From Candidatus Parcubacteria bacterium (GTDB taxonomy: Bacteria > Patescibacteriota > Microgenomatia > UBA12405): a stretch of 64,000 nucleotides of DNA. The position numbers and the translations under genes are program-made. Shown piece after piece: positions 51,813 through 61,300 of this stretch. The stretch spans positions 137,964 through 201,963 of the forward strand of contig JAEZTF010000007.1 of NCBI GenBank assembly GCA_023443725.1, in the 5' to 3' direction. The notes beneath the pieces were generated by a model. That model had not been told where the DNA came from and did no database searches. It worked only from the letters and a program-made list of their open reading frames with translations. Numbering within the stretch: the stretch's first letter is position 1; every line of letters begins with the position of its first letter.

Positions 51813-51848
51813 ATTCCCCTCCCTCAGGGAGGGGTCAGGGGTGGGTTT
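51813..51848. repeat. Single end of the AAACCC/GGGTTT palindromic element
   Basis: CCCCTCCCT/AGGGAGGGG hairpin followed by TCAGGGGTGGGTTT, as at one end of the full elements. It stops two bases before the next ATG. Confidence 0.6.
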
Positions 51849-51849
51849 A

Positions 51850-53550
51850 ATGTTAAACTTATTTATGTGGTTTTTTTATTTATTATTATTCTTAATTTTT
51901 CCTCTAAAAACCTACGCTGCCAATGTTGATATTACTGCTAGCATTGCCACTAATAATCCCCCAACAATTACTTTCATTACTCCTGTAAATGGTCAAACTG
52001 GAGTTCCTTCAGATGCTGATATCGTTGTCGAAATTAGTAACCCCAGTTATGGTGTTGATATTAATACTGTTGAAATTATCATTAATGGAGTCACTTATAC
52101 TGCCTCTTCTCCTCGAGTTACTGTTACCGGTGATGTTCTTGATTATATTTTTACTACTACTCCATACGATCCACTATTTACTAATCAAGCTAATACTGTT
52201 TTGGTTAAAGCCGCCAATTTTAATAATAATTTTAGACAAGCATCAATCGTCTTCAATGTTCCAATTATTACTCCCACTCCAACTCCTACCCCAACAATAA
52301 CTAATACCCCGACACCAACAAGTACTTCTCCTACGAATACTCCAACTCCAACAAGTACATCACCTACCAATACTCCAACACCAACTTCAACCATTATTAC
52401 AACATCCACACCTACACCGAAAATCACTTACTATATAACCCCTACACCAAAAGTTACTTCAATTCCAACATCAACTATTTATCCCAATTGTCCTACTTGT
52501 CCCATTTGCTCTCTTTCTCCAACGTCAACACCAATATCAACCACTCCAACACCATATATTTCTACCCCAGACACTACTTCTCCTATTATTTCTTTCGTTA
52601 AATCCACATCCAAAGGTTTTTTAAAAACCAATTCCGATATTGTTTTTCAAGTTTCCGACCTAGGTTCAGGTGTTGATAAAGACACTATAAAAATTACTTT
52701 CGGTAAACAAGTATTTACTTTGGCCAATACCCAAGTCAACACTACTGGTAATAGTCAATCTTTCAGGGTTACTCTTAAAAATAATTTTCAACTTCTTCCT
52801 AATACTGAATATAAAATTTCTGTTTCCGCTTTTGATCTAGAACAAAATGGTATTTCTAAATCAGTTTTCTTTCAGGTCACCAAACCTTTTCCCTATTTAT
52901 CTCTACTTTTAATCATTCCTTTTGTTGGTTTAATTTGGCTGGTAGTTTTTATTATCAAACGTCATTTAAATAAAAACCGTCAAGTTATTGGTTTAATATT
53001 TAATTCACTTACTTTAGAACCGATCCCATTTATTACTGTCATTATTAACAATCAAAAATTCTCTTCTAATATTTTTGGCTTTTTATCTGTCGACTTAAAA
53101 CCTGGTCAATATACTTTAAATATAAAAGATCCTAATTTTTCTTTTCCTTCAAAGAATAATGATCAACCATTAGATTTCCCTTCCTATTACCATGGTGAGT
53201 CTTTTGACTTCAGACCAAATTCTATTCCTTTTCTAAACATTGCTCTTGATCCTTACAAAAATAAAAATATTTTTTATAAAATCAGTCAATTTATTTTAGG
53301 TAAACCAGGTATCATTCTAGATGTTAACAGTAGGCCTGCTACAGGTCTTAAAATAGCATTAATCGAAACTAAATTCAAAACTATTATTTCTACTCGGATT
53401 ATTGATAATCAAGGTCACTATCGCTTTCTAGTACCTCATGGACGATATCAAATCGTTATCTTTGGCACAGACACCGTTATTGATACTATTGATACTCGTC
53501 ATCGAATTTTCGGTCTTACCTTAATCAACAATAACTACACTCTAAAATAG
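51850..53550 (+). CDS. Surface protein: Ig-like domains, Pro/Thr stalk, membrane helix, carboxypeptidase-regulatory-like tail
   Basis: A 566-aa protein. A signal peptide (WFFYLLLFLIFPLKTYA) is followed by an Ig-like domain (NPPTITFITPVNGQTGVPSD), then a Pro/Thr/Ser repeat stalk of about 100 residues with the unit TPTPTSTSPTN. A second Ig-like domain (PIISFVKSTSK...FQVSDLGSGVDKDTI) and a membrane helix (YLSLLLIIPFVGLIWLVVFII, about 355-375) follow. The last ~190 residues hold two beta-sandwich repeats (PFITVIINNQKFSSNIFGFL). The start ATG lies directly behind a repeat end. Likely cell-surface, function unknown. Confidence 0.76.
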   Translation: MLNLFMWFFYLLLFLIFPLKTYAANVDITASIATNNPPTITFITPVNGQTGVPSDADIVVEISNPSYGVDINTVEIIINGVTYTASSPRVTVTGDVLDYIFTTTPYDPLFTNQANTVLVKAANFNNNFRQASIVFNVPIITPTPTPTPTITNTPTPTSTSPTNTPTPTSTSPTNTPTPTSTIITTSTPTPKITYYITPTPKVTSIPTSTIYPNCPTCPICSLSPTSTPISTTPTPYISTPDTTSPIISFVKSTSKGFLKTNSDIVFQVSDLGSGVDKDTIKITFGKQVFTLANTQVNTTGNSQSFRVTLKNNFQLLPNTEYKISVSAFDLEQNGISKSVFFQVTKPFPYLSLLLIIPFVGLIWLVVFIIKRHLNKNRQVIGLIFNSLTLEPIPFITVIINNQKFSSNIFGFLSVDLKPGQYTLNIKDPNFSFPSKNNDQPLDFPSYYHGESFDFRPNSIPFLNIALDPYKNKNIFYKISQFILGKPGIILDVNSRPATGLKIALIETKFKTIISTRIIDNQGHYRFLVPHGRYQIVIFGTDTVIDTIDTRHRIFGLTLINNNYTLK

Positions 53551-53732
53551 TTTATATATATCAAACTATTATCTCCATCTAAAGATTTTCTCTACTTATA
53601 ATTACCCAAGATACCAATAAATATTTTCTATAATTTTAATTTAATGGAAAGTTAAAGCTTTAAATTAATCTATCATTATCTTACCAATCAAAGAACAATT
53701 CTGCTAAAAAAGTTATCCTTAAATAGATCAAT

Positions 53733-54164
53733 TTACTTCCTAAACGTAACAGTGACTATCTGCGGCAAATTAACTCCAGAATAATTAGCTGTCAATTTAA
53801 ACTGTCCTTCTGTCGTAGAGGTCATTTCAAAAGTCACTTGACCTTTTTCATCACTTACATCATTTATTTTGTTAATGTTAGGCATTCCTTCCAGCTCTAC
53901 TGCCTTCCCTGGTACACCTTTACCATTTTTATCTAATAAAAAGACTACTACTAAACATTTATCCTCACCATTCGCTTTAGCTAATATTTTCTGACCCAAA
54001 AGATAAGAATTAGAGACAGATACCGATCCTGACCCACTTGCCTTAGTCAAACTCACTAATGCTTTTGGAATAACATTAATAGATAAAAACAAAACCAAGG
54101 CTATAGCCATCAAAATACCCATAACAATCAAAAACGTTTTTGTCTGTTTTTTAGTTACAATCAC
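53733..54164 (-). CDS. Membrane-anchored single Ig-like (Big_1-type) domain protein
   Basis: A 143-aa protein with an N-terminal membrane helix (TFLIVMGILMAIALVLFLSI) and one bacterial Ig-like domain with the invasin-type pattern VVVFLLDKNGKGVPGKAVEL, then DEKGQVTFEMTSTTEGQFKL and PQIVTVTFRK. It starts at GTG (54164), six bases after the extended -10 TGTTATTAT; a TTG six codons earlier would lie in the promoter. Function unknown, probably a surface or periplasm-like domain. Confidence 0.72.
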   Translation of the reverse strand: MIVTKKQTKTFLIVMGILMAIALVLFLSINVIPKALVSLTKASGSGSVSVSNSYLLGQKILAKANGEDKCLVVVFLLDKNGKGVPGKAVELEGMPNINKINDVSDEKGQVTFEMTSTTEGQFKLTANYSGVNLPQIVTVTFRK

Positions 54165-54932
54165 ACCTAAATAATAACACAAATTACAATTTTCAACTAC
54201 TAAATACCGATTAAATCACTGTTTAGCACATATAGGTATTTATTGCTAAGTATCACAGTAAAATATAATATCCACTAAAATAGGCCATAAATACACATTC
54301 CAACTCTTTAAAATTGATTATTTTAAATCAAAAACATGATCTATCTCCTTAAACTATAACAATGTATCTCTTTAAATAACTTTGTACTTCTTTAAATGTC
54401 CCCAATCATATTTTTCTTATAAAGAGATAAAACAAACTTTAATTATTTAATTTTTAAAATATTTTTTAAGTATTTATTAAAAATTTTCAAAATAGAGACA
54501 AATTAAATTAATCAAAATAATCGGTTTTCTATATCATTTAATGTCTTTCTATCTATACCGCACATTTATTTAACAACTTCTAATTTATCTATTCTAAAAT
54601 GATATTAATTTTATTTAATTGATATATATTGTTAGTAGGATTACTAGCCGTGTAAATAAGTGTGAAACATAAATAACAAGACATCAACAACTAAATCCTA
54701 CTATCAAATAGTATCAATCAACACCTCAAAATTAGCCTTGACAGGCTTTTCATAATAGTAGATATTTATATTAAGCTTAACCATTATTTTTTTATAAACA
54801 TGTATAAAACATATAATTTCAAACCTAAATTTTTATCAGACAGATCAAACCAGTCTCTTAATTTAGTCGCTGAAAAGATTGTTCCATTTTTGATTATTGC
54901 TGCCACTTTTGTTTGGCTCTGGAGATAAGCAC
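54165..54932. other. AT-rich noncoding region before the giant adhesin
   Basis: About 770 bases without a convincing gene. It contains four copies of CTYYTTAAA between about 54303 and 54400, and an inverted repeat TAGTAGGATT/AATCCTACTA (about 54633 and 54695). It ends with the promoter at 54738. A long, structured 5' control region for the adhesin is possible. Confidence 0.5.
54738..54766 (+). promoter_or_regulatory. Promoter for the adhesin gene
   Basis: TTGACA, a 17-base spacer and GATATT. The leader to the SD-bearing ATG is about 160 bases, unlike the leaderless genes. Confidence 0.6.
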
Positions 54933-55361
54933 ATGTCTCAAACTGCCCCCACCTATCAAGACTCATTTAAGGCTTGGTTAGTCTCCAAAAAATATTCTTC
55001 ATCAACTATTCGCAATTATCTTTCTGATACCAATGCTTATTTTGAATTTATAAAAAACAACAACCCTTTCTCTCCTGAAACTGTTGGTTTGTATCTTAAA
55101 AAAATTGACAAAGATTCAAATTATTCTCGCTATCTTTCTTCTCTGTCTAAGTTCTTTCAATTTGCTATTGATCAAAAATTAGTTTCTGTAAATCCACTTA
55201 AGAAAGCACAACAACCAAAAACTATCACTCCAAATGACATTCTTCTCGATTATCAATCTTTTTTAACTAAAAAACATTTTTCTTCCGCTACTATCAAAAA
55301 TTATCTCAACGATATTCAGCAATTTATTGATTGGCAACAAAACCAAATTGAATCTAGCTAA
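54933..55361 (+). CDS. XerC-like core-binding (SAM-like) domain pair, N-terminal part of the giant adhesin
   Basis: 142 residues in frame. Domain 1 (~7-82) reads YQDSFKAWLVSKKYSSSTIR, NYLSDTNAYFEFI and SRYLSSLSKFFQFAIDQKL, the helical core-binding domain of tyrosine recombinases. Domain 2 starts near 105 (SFLTKKHFSSATIKNYLNDI) but hits TAA after its first half. The second half (KYVAYLKSTN, LQRKLSSIATFQKF) continues in the +1 frame, joined to the adhesin. No catalytic recombinase domain is present. A GGAG SD site decides the ATG. Confidence 0.68.
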   Translation: MSQTAPTYQDSFKAWLVSKKYSSSTIRNYLSDTNAYFEFIKNNNPFSPETVGLYLKKIDKDSNYSRYLSSLSKFFQFAIDQKLVSVNPLKKAQQPKTITPNDILLDYQSFLTKKHFSSATIKNYLNDIQQFIDWQQNQIESS

Positions 55362-58300
55362 TTATTTTAATCAGCAACAGTTTGATAAATATGTCGCTTA
55401 TTTAAAAAGCACCAACCTTTCTTCGTCTTCTCTTCAACGAAAATTATCCTCCATCGCTACTTTTCAAAAATTTTTAGTCAAGAAAAACATTATTCCTTCA
55501 GTATTAAAAAATAATACTGCTCCAACAAACGTATCAAATGTAATCATTCCTTCAAAAAATAAACTCTTCAATTTTTTCAAATCATTTTCTTTAAAACAAA
55601 TCCCTCAAACCTCCAAGTTTTATAAATATCTTCTCATCTCTTCACTTATCATCATCGTTTCTGGAATAGGTATTACTCTTTATCGTCAAGCCATTACTAA
55701 AGCCAAAAAGAATCTCGCTTATACTACTGCTTCCACTCCTGTTTATGCTAATCGTTTTCTTTCTTTTCAAGGTCGTTTAACTGATTCTGCTGGTAACCCA
55801 ATTAATTCGTCCACAGCTATTGTATTTGAACTTTACAATACCGAAAATATTGGCACTGGCACTAGTCTTTATACTTCAGCCACAGGTAATTCTCAAACTG
55901 TCCTTCCAGATGAAAACGGTATCTTTTCAGTCACTATTGGTAAAACACATGGTAGTGAAATCCCCAATTCAGTTTTTACTCAAAACTCTGCAGTCTATTT
56001 ACAAATTACTGCTGGTGGTGAAGTCATGGATCCTCGTCAACCTATTGCTACTGTTGCCTACGCTGTCAACTCAGAAAGCTTGCAAGGACTACAACCATCT
56101 GCTAGCGGTCTAAAAGATACTGTGCTAGTTATTGATGGACAAGGCAATTTAAATCTAGGAGAAACTTCTCCAACTATTAAATCGACTTCAGGAACATTAG
56201 GAATTGAAGGTCAAGCAATATTACTAACTGCATCAAATGGTAGTGGTGGTGATATTGAAATCAATCCAGACGCTAGTGGAATTATTAAACTTACTACCGA
56301 AGGCACTGGTTCTACTGCTGTTGGCGGATTCATTGATGCTACTAACGCCAATCTTTCTATTGGTAATCTTTTCAATGCCGATATTAATAATACCAACCGA
56401 GGTTATAATTTTATTTCTTTTAATAATTATGATATCGGCACTACTCATTCCTCTACTCGTTTTTCTATTGACGCTTCTGGTAATACTTATATTGGTGGAA
56501 CATTATCTCCAACAACTATATCAATTGGTAACACCATCGTCACTTCTTCGGCTTCTGAACTAAATCTACTTGATGGATTACTTCCTACAAGTGGATCAAT
56601 TATTTATGGAAATGGATCAAACCTTAGCAACACTTCAGTTGGTGCTAGTGGTCAAGTATTAGTAAGCAACGGTTCTGGTACCCCAACTTGGGTTGATAGT
56701 GCTTCAATTGGTAGTAGTTACAGTATTGGTAGTGGATTAAATTTATCATCAAATACTATAAAACTTGGCGGCGCTCTAACCGAAAATACTAATTTAACTA
56801 TTGGTAACACTTCTGCTCTATTTATTAATGCTACTTCTGGAAATATTGGAATTGGCACTACTAATCCATTAGCCAAACTAAGCATAATAGCTAGTAATTC
56901 TAATAATGTTTATAGTATTGGTGAATCATCAGCTAGTTCAAGTACTTTCAGTGTTAGTGGTGTTGGTCAAAGTTGGCAAGCTGACGATAGTCTTTATAGT
57001 TATATCTTACCATTCTCTTTCCCTTTTTTTGGCGTCGGTACCAGTAGCATCCAAGTTTCCACTAATGGTGTCTTATGGATGTGTCCTTCTTGTGGTACTA
57101 CTTCTGGATATCCAAAATCCACTACTTTAGCTTCTCAAAAAATTATTGCTCCATTATGGGGAGATTGGAACACTAGCGGTTCTGGTCAAGCAAATGAAGA
57201 TATTTATATTGATACTTCTATCCCAAATCAAATAACTTTCACTTGGGTGGGAGAAGTTTTTGGTTCGTCAACAGATACTTTAAACTTTTCTGCAACTTTA
57301 TATTCAACCGGAAAAGTTACCTACAAATATGGTTCTTTAAATACAGGTTTATTAATAAAAGATATTAGTAATGGCATGATTGCTATCTCTAGTGGTGATG
57401 GCGCGAATTACAAAATCTTATCAATATCCAATCAATCTTCACAAACAAATACTAATGATATTACTATTGATTCTACCTATTTAGATAGCAATGAATCTCT
57501 CGTCACCACTTTTTCAATTGATTCTGTCGCTGGTAATTTCTTAACCGTTTTAAATAATGGTAATATCGGCATTGGTACTACCAATCCTACCGCTAAATTA
57601 ACTGTTAATGGTAATGCCTCTATTAACGGTGAATTAAATCTAAACAATTACTATATTACCAATGGTATTCAACCTGGTGATTCTAATTTTATTGGTTATC
57701 AAGCCGGTGGTAATGCCGGTAACGCTTATAGATCCAATTTCTTTGGTTATCAAGCTGGCGTTGGCGGTAGCAATTCTTTCAATTCCAATTTCTTTGGTTA
57801 CCAAGCTGGTATCGGTGCTAGCAATGCTTATAATTCCAACTTCTCTGGTTATAGAGCTGGTCAAAATGCTAGCGGTGCCTATCATTCTAATTTCTTTGGT
57901 TATCAAGCTGGCCAAAATGGTAGTAGTGCCAGATATTCTAATTTCTTTGGTTACCAAGCTGGTATTGGTGCTAGTTATGGTGCTCAATCAAATTTCTTTG
58001 GTTATCGAGCTGGTATTGGTGCTAGTAGTGCTTTGAATTCTAATTTTTTCGGTGTTCAAGCTGGACAAAATGCTGCAAATGCACAAAATTCTAATTTCTT
58101 TGGTTATTATTCCGGTATTGGCGCTAGTAATGCTTATAATTCTAATTTTTTTGGTACCAATACAGGTTATCGTGCTACCAACGCTAGTGCTTCTAATTTC
58201 TTCGGCCAAGATGCTGGTTATAATGCAAATGCAGCCAGCAATTCTAATTTTTTTGGTAGAGCTAGTGGCTATGGTGCCACCAGTGCATACCAATCTAACT

Positions 58301-61300
58301 TTTTTGGTTTATTTGCTGGCCAAAATGCTACCAATGCTTACCGATCCAATTTCTTTGGTTATCAAGCTGGAATAGGCGCCAGTAATGCTTATCAGTCTAA
58401 TTTTTTGGGTTATTCCGCTGGAATAGGCGCCAGTAATGCTCATGATTCTAATTTTTTCGGTCCAAATGCTGGACAAAACGCTACCGATGCTAAAATTTCC
58501 AATTTTTTCGGTGCTAGTGCTGGACAATATGGCATCGGTGCTTCTTCCTCAAATTTCTTTGGTTTCTATAGTGGTATGGGTGCTACTAATGCTGCCAATT
58601 CAAATTTCTCTGGCTACTATGCCGGTGGTTATGCAGCCAATGCTAATAATTCCAATTTCTTTGGTACTGAAACCGGTAAAAGTGCTACTAATGCTGATAA
58701 TTCCAATTTCTTTGGCTATCAGGCTGGTTCTGGTGCCAGTAATGCTAATGATTCAAACTTTTTTGGTTATCAAGCTGGTAAGAATGCTAATTATGCTAGT
58801 TTTTCCAATTTTTTTGGTTATTTATCTGGATTTGGTGCTAATAATGCTACCCAATCCAACTTTTTAGGTCCTTATGCCGGCATTGGTGCTAGTAATGTCC
58901 TCAATTCTAATTTCATAGGTACTTATGCCGGTCAAAATGCTACTTATGCTTATGAATCCAATTTCTTTGGTTACCAAGCTGGACTCGGTGCTAGTTTTGC
59001 TTCATTTTCCAATTTTTTTGGTCAAAATGCCGGTATTGGCGCTAGTAACGCATTTAACTCTAATTTTTTTGGTGTTAGTTCTGGTCAAAATGCCTTTAAT
59101 GCTAAAAATTCCAATTTCTTTGGTTATCAGGCTGGTCTTGGTGCTACCGGCGCTTATCAATCCAATTTCTTTGGTAATAGTGCTGGTATTGGTGCCAGTA
59201 ATGCTTATAATTCCAATTTTTTTGGTGTTAATTCTGGACAAAATGCTTTTAATGGTTTTGAATCTAATTTCTTTGGTTGGCAAGCTGGTCAAAATGCCAG
59301 AAGTGCTTTTTTCTCAAATTTTTTTGGTAGAGATGCAGGTAAAGACGCTGTAAGTGCATATTATTCTAATTTTTTTGGTAATAGTGCTGGTATTGGTGCT
59401 AGTTGGGCTCGTTATTCAAATTTCTTTGGTCAAAACGCTGGTGAATATGCCTACTCTGCTTCAGATTCAAATTTCTTTGGTCAAAACGCTGGTGCTGGCG
59501 CAAGTAATGCTGCCAGTTCTAATTTCTTTGGTCAAAACGCTGGTGCTGGCGCAAGTAATGCTCAAAATGCAATTTTCATTGGTAGTTATGCTGGTTATAA
59601 TGATACTGTTGATACTGATTATTTTACTTCTGCTATTGCTATTGGTCGTTATGCTGGCACAGGTGGATTTAAAAACAGTATTGCTTTAGGACAAGGAGTA
59701 ATTAATACTGCCGAACAACAAGCCAACATTGGTAATGTTCTTTATCTTAGTGGTATTTATAATTCCGATACTCAATCAGGTGCTGCTGTCGCTGGTGGTA
59801 AAGTTGGTATTGGTACTACCAATCCTGGTTACGCTCTTGATGTTGCTGGTGATGGACGATTTTCAACAAACTTAAATATTGGTGGCACATTAACTTTGGG
59901 TGTCGGTGCTTCCACTGGTTATGTTTTAACTTCAGATTCAAGTGGTAATGCTTATTGGGCTGCTAGTGGTGATATTGGTACTACATATGCCGCTGGTTCA
60001 GGCTTAATTTTATCTTCAAATACTTTCTCTTTAAACTTAGGTAGCACCAACGTTTGGTTAGCTCCTCAAATATTTACTAATGGTATTGGAGTTAGTGGTT
60101 CTGCTTCATTTGGTAGTGATATTGATTTAAATAATTTTTATATTACCAACGGTACTCAACCTGGTAATTCCAATTTCATTGGTTCTTATGCTGGATACAA
60201 CGCAACCAATTCTCATGATTCTAATTTTTTCGGACAAAACAGTGGAAATAGTGCCAGTGGTGCTTATCAATCAAATTTCTTTGGTAGTAGTGCCGGCGAT
60301 AATGCTTTCAATGCTCATGATTCCAATTTCTTTGGTTATTATGCTGGTGTTGGTGCTAGTAATGCTCATAATTCAAATTTCTTTGGTCAAAATGTCGGCA
60401 TCGGTGCTAGTGATGCTTACTACTCTAACTTTTTTGGTTTAAATGCTGGAGAAAATGCTAATAACGCTTATTATTCTAACTTTTTTGGTTTATATGCTGG
60501 ACGAAATGCTAGTAGTGCTCATGATTCCAATTTTTTTGGTAATAGTGCTGGTATTGGTGCTAGTAGTGCTCATGATTCCAATTTTTTTGGTTATCAAGCT
60601 GGTGTTAATGCAAAAGATGGTACTTATTCTAATTTCTTTGGTTATCAAGCTGGTCAAAATGCTATTGGTGGTTACGGTTCCAATTTCATTGGTTATAAGG
60701 CTGGTCAAAATGCTTTTAATGCTCAATATTCTAATTTCATTGGTTTCACTGCTGGTGTTGGTGCTAGTTACGCTCAATATTCCAACTTTCTTGGTTTACG
60801 TGCCGGTATTGGTGCCAGTAATGCTTATAATTCCAATTTTTTTGGTTGGAGTGCTGGAGAAAATGCCACTAACGCCAATAATTCGAATTTCTTTGGTTAT
60901 AGTGCTGGTATCGGAGCCAGCAGAGCATCAAATTCCAACTTCTTTGGTCAAAGTGCTGGTATCGGAGCCAGTATTGCTTCTAATTCTAATTTCTTTGGTC
61001 AAAATGCAGGAAAATATGCCTTCAATGCTCAATATTCTAATTTTTTTGGTTACAATGCCGGTCAATATGCCTATAATGCCAATAATTCGAATTTCTTTGG
61101 TCAAAGTGCTGGTGTAGGTGCTAGTAACGCTTATAATTCCAATTTCTTTGGTCAAAGTGCTGGTGTAGGTGCTAGTAACGCTTATATTTCCAATTTCTTT
61201 GGACCAGCTGCTGGACAAAATGCAACTTTCGCTTGGGGTTCTAATTTCTTTGGCTATAGCGTTGGTATTGGTGCTAGTAATGCTAACCTATCAAATTTCT

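Noticed and set aside
52185..52427. 80-codon Val/Gly-rich minus-strand frame
   Set aside because: It is the complement of the Pro/Thr repeat stalk of the surface protein.
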